DNA of 45,199 bases, taken from contig NZ_AYGX02000035.1 in assembly GCF_000498955.2 (NCBI RefSeq), forward strand, positions 1 through 45,199. Direction: 5' to 3'. The position numbers and the translations under genes were made by a program. This document shows, in pieces, positions 24,650 through 33,961 of this stretch (its first letter is position 1; every line of letters begins with the position of its first letter). The notes under the pieces are model-generated. The model was not told the origin of the DNA. It ran no database searches and saw nothing but the letters and a program-made list of their open reading frames with translations. The DNA comes from Lactiplantibacillus fabifermentans DSM 21115. Lineage in GTDB: Bacteria; Bacillota; Bacilli; Lactobacillales; Lactobacillaceae.

Positions 24650-25855
24650 TTAACGCAATCTCAGCTTGGCATACCAAGCAACTAAGAGATAGATTTCAAT
24701 TGCGTTAATGACCACTAAAATGCCAACTTGAGCCAACGTTGCGTTGCTTAACCAAACCGCAATCACGAAAATAACTGCAGTCGTCGTTAAAATCGTCGTC
24801 AACAGCCGTTGGAAGTTCGCCAGCCGTTGTTTAGCGACTAGCGGATAAATGTGCGTAAAGACTATATTATCGTATCGCTTATAAAACGGCAACAACTGAA
24901 AGCCAATCAAGTAAAGAAAGACCGCGTCTAAGGCCATCGCTAACCAGCCGTGACCGCTAAAATACAACAAGATGGCGCCAATAATCGTTAAGCGCGCGAC
25001 TAACCCACTAAATTCGGTGCCGCGAATCATCCCGCGACTGAATAAGTAACCAAAGGCATGTTGCTGGTCTTTGGGTAACCATTGCAACGTCCAGTCCAAA
25101 TACTTGCGCCGCTTGACCGAGCCTTGGACCATGGGCACATCCGTAAATAAATTAAAGAAGCGATAAATGCCGAGCATCCGATTAGCTTCTAACTTAATGT
25201 CATCACGCCAAGCAACTACCGTTTTCGGCCACACTTGCGCATGCCAATACCGTTGGCCGGCCGCAATAACTAAGGCTAACACCAGCCCAAGCCATGGGGA
25301 AACTGCCAAGCTCAACGCGATGGTAATCAGCGCTAGCCCCCAGTTCAAGAGTTGTGACCACCGCTTTTGTTGCGGCGTTAACCGGTACAAATGCGTGATA
25401 TATAACGTCAACTGGCTGTCTTTTAACGCCACTTGGGTCACTAATAAGGCTAACAAACTCAGCCCACTCAACCGGTCGACCAACATGAGAATTGGCATCG
25501 TTAACGCCACTAAACAAATTTGGACCGCTTGCGCCAACCACCAACTATAACGCCACGCTTTAACCAAGTAACCGTGTAAATCATGTTCGCGCGGTAATAA
25601 GAATACCGCATCGGCCGGCTCAAGTAAGGTCGCCACACGACTAATCGACAACCCCAGCCATAAAATCAAACCAACCACCACGACAATCCAAGTCTGTTGC
25701 GGACTGACCGTTTTTAACCAATTCGAATACGCCAAGCCCAGCCCGCCGACAAAAAACATCAACGCGATGACAAAATGATCATTAAAAACTAAGCGTAAAT
25801 AATGCATCATTTGCCGTAAGTGGCGTTGTAACCGGGTCGTATATAACTCATTCAT
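24650..25855 (-). CDS. ecsB: ABC transporter permease EcsB
   Basis: EcsB is the membrane partner of EcsA; in Bacillus the pair influences secretion, regulated proteolysis of membrane proteins and competence. The 401-residue product has about six to eight hydrophobic segments and no periplasmic binding domain. It overlaps ecsA by 8 bases, indicating coupling. Its N-terminus (MNELYTTRLQRHLRQMMHYL) is cytosolic and basic. Confidence 0.93.
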   Translation of the reverse strand: MNELYTTRLQRHLRQMMHYLRLVFNDHFVIALMFFVGGLGLAYSNWLKTVSPQQTWIVVVVGLILWLGLSISRVATLLEPADAVFLLPREHDLHGYLVKAWRYSWWLAQAVQICLVALTMPILMLVDRLSGLSLLALLVTQVALKDSQLTLYITHLYRLTPQQKRWSQLLNWGLALITIALSLAVSPWLGLVLALVIAAGQRYWHAQVWPKTVVAWRDDIKLEANRMLGIYRFFNLFTDVPMVQGSVKRRKYLDWTLQWLPKDQQHAFGYLFSRGMIRGTEFSGLVARLTIIGAILLYFSGHGWLAMALDAVFLYLIGFQLLPFYKRYDNIVFTHIYPLVAKQRLANFQRLLTTILTTTAVIFVIAVWLSNATLAQVGILVVINAIEIYLLVAWYAKLRLR

Positions 25856-26585
25856 CCCGGGTCACCCCAGTCAAGGACAAGTAAATGTCATTTAAGGAGT
25901 CGCCACTATCGGGATAATTAGCCTTGATTTCTTCAAAGGTGCCTTGCGTTTGAATCTCACCGGCATGTAACAAGACAAAGCGGTCACAAAATTTTTCAGC
26001 CGTATCCAACACGTGAGTCGACATTAAGACGGCCGCCCCGTGACTTTTGACCTCGGCAATCAAGTTCAATAAGTCGTGAACAGCTAACGGGTCGAGCCCC
26101 AAAAACGGTTCGTCGATAATAAATAACTTTGCGTTAGTGATGAAAGCACAGACAATCATCACTTTTTGTTTCATCCCTTTAGAAAAGTTCGCCGGGAACC
26201 AGTCTAATTTATTATCGAGCCGGAAAATTTTTAATAATTCGTTCGCCCGTTGCCAAGTCGCCGTCTGGTCCAAGCCATAAGCTAACATGGTCATTTCTAA
26301 ATGTTCTTTTAAAGTTAATTCTTCATATAAAATAGGTGTTTCGGGAATATAAGCAATTTGTTGCTTATACGCTTGGGGATCATTAGCCAATGTCACGTCA
26401 TTTAAGGCAATTGACCCTTTCATCGGGGTCAATAACCCAATAATATGATTGATCGTCGTTGATTTACCGGCCCCATTGAGGCCAATCAACCCCACTAATT
26501 CACCGGCTTGCACGTCAAAACTAATATCTTTTAAAACTGGAATTTGCGAATAGCCGCCAACTAAATGGCTAACCGATAATGCCAT
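25848..26585 (-). CDS. ecsA: ABC transporter ATP-binding protein EcsA
   Basis: The 245-residue ATPase has Walker A GLNGAGKST, the signature FSKGMKQK, Walker B LFIIDEP and the switch histidine in MSTHVL. It drives EcsB. The start has GAGG. It is divergent from hit, the same arrangement as in Bacillus, where hit and the ecs operon adjoin. Confidence 0.95.
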   Translation of the reverse strand: MALSVSHLVGGYSQIPVLKDISFDVQAGELVGLIGLNGAGKSTTINHIIGLLTPMKGSIALNDVTLANDPQAYKQQIAYIPETPILYEELTLKEHLEMTMLAYGLDQTATWQRANELLKIFRLDNKLDWFPANFSKGMKQKVMIVCAFITNAKLFIIDEPFLGLDPLAVHDLLNLIAEVKSHGAAVLMSTHVLDTAEKFCDRFVLLHAGEIQTQGTFEEIKANYPDSGDSLNDIYLSLTGVTRDE

Positions 26586-26619
26586 AGCGTTAACCTCTTT
26601 CTGTTTTTTATCAGTGGGG

Positions 26620-26631
26620 TCTATTATAGCA
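26620..26631 (-). promoter_or_regulatory. ecsAB promoter (extended -10)
   Basis: TGCTATAAT on the minus strand (hexamer 26623-26628) lies 38 bases before ecsA. The -35 is poor, as is tolerated with an extended -10. Confidence 0.6.
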
Positions 26632-26736
26632 TAGCTCCCCCGGCAATTCGCCCGTGCTTCTCCCGACGGATGGCCCAGGCATGCCCACCAGCCTGATTTG
26701 AAAATTAAAGCGCCCTCATTTTCAATTAGAGTAGTG

Positions 26737-26742
26737 TATAAT
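26737..26742 (+). promoter_or_regulatory. -10 box of hit
   Basis: TATAAT lies 31 bases before the chosen hit start. It covers the in-frame ATG at 26741, so that ATG cannot be the start of this transcript. The -35 is unclear. Confidence 0.65.
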
Positions 26743-26773
26743 GAAACTAAATTTTAGAAAAGAAGGTTATCAG

Positions 26774-27226
26774 ATGACAGCTTTTGAACCTAAACTCGAT
26801 GCGGATTGCATTTTTTGCAAGATTATTAACGGTGATATTCCGAGCTACACGATTTATGAAGACGACATGGTTAAAGCATTTTTAGATATTTCTCAAGGAA
26901 CACCCGGTCACACGTTGGTCATTCCTAAGACCCACGTTCCTGACATTTTTGCTTACGACACGGATTTAGCCAGTGCCGTCTTCGCCCGGATTCCAAAAAT
27001 CGCCCGCGCTATCAAAGCGTCCGACGACCGTATTATCGGGATGAATATCGTCAATAACAACGGCGCGGTTGCTTACCAATCCGTCTTCCACTCACATTTC
27101 CATTTGATTCCTCGTTATAGCGATAAAGATGATTTCCGGATGATCTTTAAAGATAACGCGAAAAAATATGACGAAACCGACTACACCCGTTTACAGAATG
27201 CCATTAAAGGTGAATTAGCCGACTAG
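26774..27226 (+). CDS. hit: HIT family hydrolase
   Basis: HIT proteins hydrolyse nucleotide phosphoramidates or adenylated intermediates. The 150-residue product has CIFCKIINGDIPS near the N-terminus, with a likely zinc-binding CxxC, and the catalytic triad HSHFHL (HxHxH type). I chose ATG 26774 (MTAFEPKLDADC) behind AGAAGG. The upstream ATG falls in the -10 box. It is followed after 11 bases by a YtxH-like gene in the same operon. Confidence 0.95.
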   Translation: MTAFEPKLDADCIFCKIINGDIPSYTIYEDDMVKAFLDISQGTPGHTLVIPKTHVPDIFAYDTDLASAVFARIPKIARAIKASDDRIIGMNIVNNNGAVAYQSVFHSHFHLIPRYSDKDDFRMIFKDNAKKYDETDYTRLQNAIKGELAD

Positions 27227-27237
27227 GAGGTGCCCAC

Positions 27238-27576
27238 GTGGCCAAATTTATTCGTAACAGTCTGATTGGTGTGGGGTTGAGCGCAGCGGCCTACATGTTA
27301 GTCAATCACAAAACGCCCAAAGCACTCTACACTGACATCAAAGATTATGTGCAAGATGTCTTAGACGCCGCCGACCACTTACAAAGTGCCCGGGAAGATT
27401 TCAGCGACGCTTCTAGCAATTTAGGCGTTGAAATGCAACATGCCAGCGACGTTTTAGCCGACATCCAAAATGAAGTCGATCAATTTCAATTCAAAATCGA
27501 ACCGCATTTAGCCATCATGCAAAAACATGCGGATCATTTACAACAAACGCTCGATAATTTAACACCCAAAGAATAA
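27238..27576 (+). CDS. YtxH-like small membrane-anchored protein
   Basis: The 112-residue product starts at GTG 27238, nine bases after AGGAGG. An N-terminal glycine/alanine hydrophobic segment (about 6-22) is followed by a long amphipathic, probably coiled-coil region rich in A, D, Q and L. This is the YtxH layout; function is unknown. It lies 11 bases after hit. Confidence 0.8.
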   Translation: MAKFIRNSLIGVGLSAAAYMLVNHKTPKALYTDIKDYVQDVLDAADHLQSAREDFSDASSNLGVEMQHASDVLADIQNEVDQFQFKIEPHLAIMQKHADHLQQTLDNLTPKE

Positions 27577-27638
27577 TTATTAGCGTGTGCCCAAAGGCGG
27601 TTAGTTTCGACAATAAAAATGATAAAAAACTAAATTGG

Positions 27639-27674
27639 TGCCTGATGAAATTCAAATTTCATTAGGCACCAATT
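27639..27674. terminator. Bidirectional terminator, conserved-core type 2
   Basis: GGTGCCTGATGAAATT pairs with AATTTCATTAGGCACC with an A run on the left and T-rich sequence on the right. It lies between convergent genes. The core matches the hairpins at 20186 and 30103. Confidence 0.85.
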
Positions 27675-27704
27675 TTCGAGTGAAGCTTAGTATGTTTTAA
27701 TTTA

Positions 27705-28301
27705 TCATACGCCACGACGACTTAAATAGGTCGTATACCAAGTCACGGCCAAAACTAGACTGATCAAACCGACAATTATCGTGACATAAACCGCCGCCAA
27801 ACTTATCGTACTCATCAGCATAATGAGCACCCCGACCAAGACGCCCAGCCGCGCCCCTAATATATTAGTTTGCCGGCGATTCGTCTGAGAACGTGCCCAC
27901 GGAAAACGCACCCCATACCACGGATTAGCAGCAGTATAACTCATTGGAAAAGTAATCAGCGCGATTAACACGCCCATCCCGCCTATCCGCGTTTGCAAAT
28001 CAATGGGAGCAAAAACCGTTGGAACAATTAAAAACATCAGGGCAAAGATGAGCACCATCACCAATAAATCGTTTTGTATGGCTAACATCGTCGGTAGCGG
28101 TATCTTGAATACTTTCACCCAACTGACAGCCACTAAATAACTAATTAATAAAATGCCAATGACCACCGCAGTACGCGTAGCCGATAACGAACGGACTTTG
28201 AACGCGCCAAACTGTAACAACGTCATCAAAATTAACAGCGTCGCATCTAACCGACTCACATAAAACCAGTTAACTTTGAACTTGGCTGGTACTAGCATCA
28301 T
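27705..28301 (-). CDS. SdpI-like integral membrane protein
   Basis: The 198-residue product starts at ATG 28301 (MMLVPAKFKV) behind AGAAGG; ATG 28298 is equally possible. It has about six membrane segments. The motif NPWYGVRFPWARSQTNRRQT followed by a glycine-rich membrane segment resembles the conserved N-G-R-x-P-W core of the SdpI/YhfL family, whose founder is an immunity protein and signal receptor. No toxin gene lies next to it, so an immunity role is not supported. It is convergent with hit-ytxH. Confidence 0.65.
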   Translation of the reverse strand: MMLVPAKFKVNWFYVSRLDATLLILMTLLQFGAFKVRSLSATRTAVVIGILLISYLVAVSWVKVFKIPLPTMLAIQNDLLVMVLIFALMFLIVPTVFAPIDLQTRIGGMGVLIALITFPMSYTAANPWYGVRFPWARSQTNRRQTNILGARLGVLVGVLIMLMSTISLAAVYVTIIVGLISLVLAVTWYTTYLSRRGV

Positions 28302-28307
28302 GACCAC

Positions 28308-28693
28308 CTTCTTATTGAATATGTCATCACTATAAGGTCGAATCGGAAAAATAACGCTTTTGAGATGTTAATTCGATAAGTGTTTGAACATGAACAAACT
28401 GATAGTAAAATAATTTTCACACTGTTTTTACACAACGGTGAAACTAACCAAATTATTGTTAATCAACACAGGCATTAGTTATTGATACTAATTATTACTT
28501 CGCTCACCTAACATTTATGCGCTGATACTGCCCATAACCATCAGTTTGCGCTAAAATTTATGAAGACGTTGTGAATTGTCTGAAAATTTTGTAAAGATTT
28601 CCACAACTCTGCAGAAGCCGTGCTACTTATGGTATAGTAGTCTGGTAAGTCTGCTAGAGCAGAACTATTTCAAGAATAGGATGTGTTATAGGA
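28308..28693. other. Intergenic region before prsA with its promoter
   Basis: No gene is seen. The prsA -10 TATAGT lies at 28633-28638 with only a weak -35 (TGCAGA, 28610-28615). The sequence between about 28390 and 28600 is AT-rich without clear hairpins. Confidence 0.5.
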
Positions 28694-29596
28694 ATGAAAA
28701 AATGGCTTATTGCCCTCGCCGGTGTATTGTTAACCTTTACGCTTGCCGGTTGTGGTAGCAAGACAGTTGCATCAACTTCTGGTGGTAAGATCACCGAAAG
28801 TCAATATTATAGTAGTATGAAGGGTACATCATCTGGTAAGCAAGTCTTACAACAAATGATTTTAAACAAAGTGCTCGAAAAAGACTACGGTTCAAAAGTT
28901 TCCTCCAAGAAGGTTACGAAGCAATACAACACTTATAAGTCTCAATACGGGAGTTCATTCTCAACCGTCTTGACTCAAAATGGGTTGACTGCTAAGACCT
29001 TCAAGGAACAAATCCGTTCTAACTTATTATTGGAACAAGCCGTTAAAGACAAGGTTAAGATCACTGACGCTGCTTTGAAGAAGCAATGGAAGTCTTACGA
29101 ACCTAAAGTCACGGTTCAACACATTTTAGTATCAAAGAAAGCAACTGCTGACACTGTTCTTAAAGAATTGAAGAAGGATTCATCAGAATCAAACTTCAGC
29201 AAATTAGCTAAGAAGTATTCAACTGATTCAACTTCTAAGAGCGATGGTGGTAAGTTATCAGCCTTTGATAACACGAACACTAGCTATTCATCTAAATTCT
29301 TGACCGCTGCCTTCAAGTTGAAGAACGGCGAATATACTACTACTGCTGTTAAGACTAGCAATGGTTACGAAATCATCCGGATGATCAAGAACCCTGGTAA
29401 GGGTAAGATGTCTGATCATACCCAAGATTTGAAAGAACAAATCTGGAGCAACGATATGAGCGACTCAACGGTCTTGCATAACGTGGTTTCTAAAGTGCTT
29501 AAAGGCGGGAACGTCTCAATTAAGGATAGTGACTTGAAGGACATCTTATCTTCATACTTGTCAACTTCATCATCATCTTCATCAAGCTCTAACTAA
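28694..29596 (+). CDS. prsA: Foldase lipoprotein PrsA
   Basis: PrsA is a peptidyl-prolyl isomerase anchored on the outer face of the membrane that folds exported proteins. The 300-residue product has a lipoprotein signal with lipobox LAGC (17-20). An N-terminal helical chaperone region follows, then a parvulin domain (about 135-230, VQHILVSKK and [19 protein letters not shown]) and a C-terminal serine-rich tail. Codon use (AAG, TCA, GAA) is like highly expressed genes. It is monocistronic with its own promoter and terminator. Confidence 0.96.
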   Translation: MKKWLIALAGVLLTFTLAGCGSKTVASTSGGKITESQYYSSMKGTSSGKQVLQQMILNKVLEKDYGSKVSSKKVTKQYNTYKSQYGSSFSTVLTQNGLTAKTFKEQIRSNLLLEQAVKDKVKITDAALKKQWKSYEPKVTVQHILVSKKATADTVLKELKKDSSESNFSKLAKKYSTDSTSKSDGGKLSAFDNTNTSYSSKFLTAAFKLKNGEYTTTAVKTSNGYEIIRMIKNPGKGKMSDHTQDLKEQIWSNDMSDSTVLHNVVSKVLKGGNVSIKDSDLKDILSSYLSTSSSSSSSSN

Positions 29597-29620
29597 TTAG
29601 CACTAACTTACAATTAAGTT

Positions 29621-29657
29621 AAAAAAGGCCCCTAGCATACTTGCTGGGAGCCTTTTT
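29621..29657. terminator. prsA terminator
   Basis: AAAAAAGGC(C)CCTAGC pairs with GCTGGGAGCCTTTTTT, symmetrical enough to work in both directions. Confidence 0.9.
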
Positions 29658-30102
29658 TATTGCGTCTGGACAAATGCAAATGATTGATTGCTAGTAGTTG
29701 CCGCTGTCAGCTGGCAGCTAAATTGATTTCGTTTGATGATTATGGTGTCGCTACATCGTCTTGTTTCCACACCAATTATTTTGGACGATATTTTGCTGGT
29801 CGTTGATAAATTATCATTAATTCAATGCGGGAATAACCAACTTGGAGAAAAATTCAAAGCTAAAATGTACCTATCATTCAAATAAACACAATCACCCTAC
29901 TCTATTTTGCTGGTACAGATGTTATGTTGTTTTATTCGCAGAGTAATAATTTAAAGAATGCAATCCCCGCACAAATTAAATATAGGTATAGTGACAAATA
30001 CAACTAGATACATTCCAAAAGTTGGCCAGCTAATGCCTATCAGTAAATCAATCAACACTTAAAGATCAGCCTATAACCAACACTTTTAATACAGTACAAA
30101 AA
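29658..30102. other. Non-coding stretch after prsA
   Basis: No ORF with a ribosome site, no RNA gene and no clear repeat is seen in this AT-rich 445-base stretch. Confidence 0.5.
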
Positions 30103-30141
30103 ATGACGACCGATGAAATTCTACAATTTCACCAGTCGTCA
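30103..30141. terminator. Bidirectional terminator, conserved-core type 3
   Basis: ATGACGACCGATGAAATT pairs with AATTTCACCAGTCGTCA with A-rich and T-rich flanks. It lies between convergent prsA and yhaM, 100 bases before R copy C. Confidence 0.85.
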
Positions 30142-30209
30142 ATATTTTTCTAGTTAAATCTAAAGCCAATTTAGTTGGGCATCAGCGGTAACGGGAGCCA
30201 CAATTCCAT

Positions 30210-30435
30210 ATACTTAATATTGTATTGAAAATGTGATGAAACTAGCAATTGGCCGACCGTAATGGAATCATCCTGAAAGTGGCGTTAACGGGCGTTGTTT
30301 GCCCGTTTACACCACGGACGTCTTTTGAGACTTGGGTTTCAGGCTCAAAAGCGAGGTTCAAGACCGCTTCTCAGGCTTGGACCGGTCCCGGGACGATGGA
30401 ATTACGGTCAGCCAATTGCGGCAATATAACCAACT
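30210..30435 (+). repeat. R element, copy C
   Basis: The arms are 30245-30275 and 30389-30419, with the GGA/GGA mismatch kept. The inner hairpins AACGGGC/GCCCGTT and CTTTTGAG/CTCAAAAG and the GGACCGGTCC core are all present. It lies between prsA and yhaM. The ORFs at 30249-30589 follow the palindrome and are not credible genes. Confidence 0.88.
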
Positions 30436-30498
30436 ACTTCGAACCGGTCGCCACAGCCGCTGGAGTTACCGCAGACGCCCAACGGCAACTTCACACTA

Positions 30499-31476
30499 TC
30501 AGTCTTGTGAGTCTAAATCGCCCTTAGTCGCATCGTGCGTGGGCCGGAAGAAGTTGCGGCCGTCCATGGCGAAGATGCGTTCCGTATAGTTACCGGGTTC
30601 AGCATGCCCGATTGACGTCTGCATCATTTGAATGGACGCGTCGAGTTCGTCCAAATCATGTAAGATTTCCGCTTCCATGACATGGGGCCGGACGGGTGAC
30701 CCATATTCCAACAACCCGTGATGTGCTAAAATCATATGCCGCAAAATCAACACGGATTCATCCTGATCATCAATCTTAAGCTGTTGGCAAGCCTTAACAA
30801 TCTGTTCATCAATCAACACAATATGGCCCACTAAGTTACCGGCTAACGTGTAAGTCGTGGAAACCGGGCCGGACATTTCAATCGTCTTACCCATATCATG
30901 TAAAATCGCCCCAGCATATAATAGCGGTCGGTTGACATGCGGGTATTCATCCGCCACTGATTTGGCTAACCGTAAAATAGAAAGTGTGTGATACGCTAAC
31001 CCACCCGCAAAAGCGTGGTGATTCTTTTTAGCAGCCGGATATGAGAAGAACGCATCGTGGAATTGCGCCAATAAGTGCCGGACAATCCGATTCCAATTCG
31101 GTTCAGTAATCTCGAAGACATATTGATTCAATTCTTCTTCCATCTTGGCCGTATTTAACGGCGCGTGTTCAACGAATTGTTGGACGTCTTGCGGTTCACC
31201 CGGATGGGTTAAACGCATTTGTTGAATCTTAATTTGCGGATTACCTTGATAATTCTCCCGCTTGCCTTTTAAATGAATGACCCGGCCAGCTTGAAAATTC
31301 TCGACATCTTGGTCGTTAGCGTCCCAGAACTTCCCCGAAATTTCACCGGAAGTATCTTGAAAATTAATCGCTAAAAACTTTTTACCATTTTTCGCAATCC
31401 GAACTTCAGCATCTTTTAATAAGAAAAAGCCCTCAACCGGTTCATCTAATTGATAATCAAATAATTTTTTTGCCAT
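30499..31476 (-). CDS. yhaM: 3'-5' exoribonuclease YhaM
   Basis: YhaM trims RNA 3' ends and also degrades single-stranded DNA. The 325-residue product has an N-terminal OB-fold (about 10-95, with GKFLAINFQDTSGEISGKFW) and an HD domain (about 150-285) with HHAFAGGLAYHT and LHDMGK as metal-binding residues. The start lies 13 bases after the yhaN stop. It is the last gene of yhaO-yhaN-yhaM, the Bacillus order. Confidence 0.95.
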   Translation of the reverse strand: MAKKLFDYQLDEPVEGFFLLKDAEVRIAKNGKKFLAINFQDTSGEISGKFWDANDQDVENFQAGRVIHLKGKRENYQGNPQIKIQQMRLTHPGEPQDVQQFVEHAPLNTAKMEEELNQYVFEITEPNWNRIVRHLLAQFHDAFFSYPAAKKNHHAFAGGLAYHTLSILRLAKSVADEYPHVNRPLLYAGAILHDMGKTIEMSGPVSTTYTLAGNLVGHIVLIDEQIVKACQQLKIDDQDESVLILRHMILAHHGLLEYGSPVRPHVMEAEILHDLDELDASIQMMQTSIGHAEPGNYTERIFAMDGRNFFRPTHDATKGDLDSQD

Positions 31477-31489
31477 TGTTTGACCCCCA

Positions 31490-33961
31490 TTAAGTTAAGT
31501 GATGGACGGCCGTGGCTAACATTTCCGTTAAGGCCGCCGTTTCATTAGTGAAATATAAGACTTGATGTTGTTTCGCAACCTTGGCTAATAGCTGCCAGGC
31601 GACTTGACGCCGGGTATCATCAAAATTCACGAACCCATCATCAATCATTAGTGGCAATTGCGCTTGGTCGCCTAATTTGGCGATTAACGCTAACCGCAAC
31701 GCCAAATACAATTGTTCTTTGGTGGCCGTCGATAGCTCGACCAACTTAAAATGCAAATTGGCGGCATCGTGCACGACCAACTCATCATCGTCTAAACTAA
31801 TCTCATTATACCGCTGTCGTGTCAGTTGCGCGAAGTACGACGTCGCTTGCGTTAAAATTGCCGGTAACTGTTGACTCGTGAGGGTTTGCAAGGCTTCATC
31901 AATCCACGCCGCCCCTAATTGACGGGTCACCCATTGCCGGGCCATCACCGTTAGTTCGGTCTGTTGGTTGGCTTGGTGTTGCCGTAACTCGGCATAGCGG
32001 CCATCCTCAGTTAAGCGTTGCAATTGCGTTTGGGCGGTCACAAGGGCGCTGGTGGTCGCCGTCAGTTGCGTTTGTTGCGTGGTTTGTTGCTGACGTTGTG
32101 TCGCAATCGCCGCTTGCAAATCCGTAATGTCGGTGTATTGCGCCAAGGCTTGTTGGTCAGCGGCCGTTAATTGGCGCTGCAATTGTTCGGCACTGGCCGC
32201 GTTGGCCGTTTGTTGGGCCTGCTGGGTAATTGCGGCGGCTAACGCATCGATGTCGGCTAATTGCTGTGACTGCGCCAACTGCTGTAACTGGTCCGTGATT
32301 TCACGAACTTGGGCCGTTAACTGGGTAACTTGCCGTTGGGCATAGGCAAAATCAGGTCCAGACATGCTTTCGGTTTGTTGCAGTTGCTGAATTTGTTCAT
32401 AAAATTGGGTGACTCGGGTCACGCTAATCACCAGTTGCGCCTGGTCTACCGGAATCCAAGCCGCAGCAAAATCGTAGGCTTGCAATAACTGCCAGACGTG
32501 ACTTGCTTGGGCAGCGGCTTGTTGCTCCGCGGTGGTAATCGTTGCTTGGGCGCGCTGTAAAGCTGCCACCAAATCAAGTTTTTCCAAAGCGGCGGTCCGA
32601 TCCAAATTTGGTGCGAAGCCGGCTGCCACCAAGTCATCGGTCAAATTATCGTGATTGTTAGCATTCGGTACCGCTAACTGGTTCCATCCAAACCACCCTA
32701 ATAAGCCAAGACCAATCAACATTAAGACCCATTTGAAACCGCCTAACGGTAACACAACACCGGCGACTAAGCCAATCCCACCGGCATACAACCGCCAATC
32801 GGCCGTAAATCCGGGCGCCGTGGTTGATGCAGTTGCGGCCGCTCGTAACTTAGTTTTCAGCTGATCTAAGGCCGCCTGCTTATTCGGTGACAAACAAGCA
32901 ACTAACTCCGGATGCGCTTGGGTTTGCTGGTCATAGGTTGCTTGGGCCGTCGTCACTTGTTGTGTCAACGTTTGATACTGCCCCAGCGCTTGTTGCAACT
33001 GTGGCAACTGCCCTTGCAAGGTCGTAAATTCCGTTTGATGTTGCAAATAAAAGCCTAGGACTCCTTGTGAGGCCGTATCCACTGGTTGTTGCGTTAACTG
33101 TTGCCGGGCGCTCGCTAACGTATGCTGCAATTCAGTTTGAGTTTGCGTTAATTGTTCATATTGCGCAACTACCGCGGACGAGAGTGGTTGCGCAGCAGCG
33201 GCCGGACGTAATTGTTGTAACTGCTGATATACCGGCCATTGATTCCGCAAATTTGCCAAAGTTTGTTGGCGTTGTTCAGTCGCTTGGAGGTCGCGTTGCT
33301 GGCGCGCTTGGTCCGCTTGTAATTGCTGAATTTCTCGTTGTAATTGTTGGTATTGCGGGTACTGAGCACGGGCCGCGGCGACTTGGGTCGTCATGGCTTG
33401 ATATTGTTGTAACGCTTGGTTCAACTCCGGTTTACGGCCCCGCGGTTTATACAACTCATCCGCACTCGCCCGTAATGCGGCCGCGGTCGCACGCCACGGG
33501 GCACTGCCTAACGTGCCAACCTGTTGTAGTTGTTGATTTAAATCAGTCGCACTCAACGTTTTTAAGGCCGTCAGTTCGGCCTGGTTAAACGTAAATAATT
33601 GCTTATACTGCATTTCATCATATGGGGCCAACCAATGGTCTAATAAACTCATGGGTTGTTCCGCTTGAGTCGTGAGGTTGCGTAACGTTGCTGGTTGGTC
33701 GCCTAAGCGCGTCAACCGATACGTGGTGCCGTCAACGACCAAATCCATGCTCCCACCATATTGCGTAGTTTCCTTGGGTTCATAGCGGGCGGTTAAATGG
33801 CGCCGGGTCGGAAAGCCAAATAACATTCCTAAAATAAACGCTCGAAGCGTCGACTTGCCGGATTCATTTTCCCCATAAATCACTTGTAACCCCGCGGAAA
33901 AGTCAAACGTCTGTTGGACGAATTGGCCGAAACCGGCGATTTCAATTCGTTTAATCTGCAT
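31490..33961 (-). CDS. yhaN: YhaN, SbcC/Rad50-like ATPase
   Basis: The 823-residue product has Walker A GENESGKST near 31-39 with the N-terminal half of a Rad50-type ABC ATPase. A very glutamine-rich coiled coil (about 175-340 and 450-690) follows, interrupted by hydrophobic segments at about 392-430 (GIGLVAGVVLPLGGFKW) that could cross the membrane. The C-terminal half has LPLMIDDGFVNFDD as Walker B. It overlaps yhaO by 11 bases, so the pair probably forms a nuclease complex like SbcCD/Mre11-Rad50, perhaps at the membrane. Confidence 0.9.
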   Translation of the reverse strand: MQIKRIEIAGFGQFVQQTFDFSAGLQVIYGENESGKSTLRAFILGMLFGFPTRRHLTARYEPKETTQYGGSMDLVVDGTTYRLTRLGDQPATLRNLTTQAEQPMSLLDHWLAPYDEMQYKQLFTFNQAELTALKTLSATDLNQQLQQVGTLGSAPWRATAAALRASADELYKPRGRKPELNQALQQYQAMTTQVAAARAQYPQYQQLQREIQQLQADQARQQRDLQATEQRQQTLANLRNQWPVYQQLQQLRPAAAAQPLSSAVVAQYEQLTQTQTELQHTLASARQQLTQQPVDTASQGVLGFYLQHQTEFTTLQGQLPQLQQALGQYQTLTQQVTTAQATYDQQTQAHPELVACLSPNKQAALDQLKTKLRAAATASTTAPGFTADWRLYAGGIGLVAGVVLPLGGFKWVLMLIGLGLLGWFGWNQLAVPNANNHDNLTDDLVAAGFAPNLDRTAALEKLDLVAALQRAQATITTAEQQAAAQASHVWQLLQAYDFAAAWIPVDQAQLVISVTRVTQFYEQIQQLQQTESMSGPDFAYAQRQVTQLTAQVREITDQLQQLAQSQQLADIDALAAAITQQAQQTANAASAEQLQRQLTAADQQALAQYTDITDLQAAIATQRQQQTTQQTQLTATTSALVTAQTQLQRLTEDGRYAELRQHQANQQTELTVMARQWVTRQLGAAWIDEALQTLTSQQLPAILTQATSYFAQLTRQRYNEISLDDDELVVHDAANLHFKLVELSTATKEQLYLALRLALIAKLGDQAQLPLMIDDGFVNFDDTRRQVAWQLLAKVAKQHQVLYFTNETAALTEMLATAVHHLT

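Noticed and set aside
27705-28301. SdpI-like gene as part of a bacteriocin immunity locus
   Set aside because: No precursor peptide, processing protease or bacteriocin exporter gene lies nearby, and the neighbours are housekeeping genes.
30249-30589. ORFs in R copies C and D (both starting MADRNGI) that look like a conserved small protein family
   Set aside because: The similarity comes from the DNA repeat itself. Copy A in the same frame stops after about 28 codons at a TAG, copies C and D diverge in frame and end, and there is no ribosome site. The palindrome explains the conservation better.
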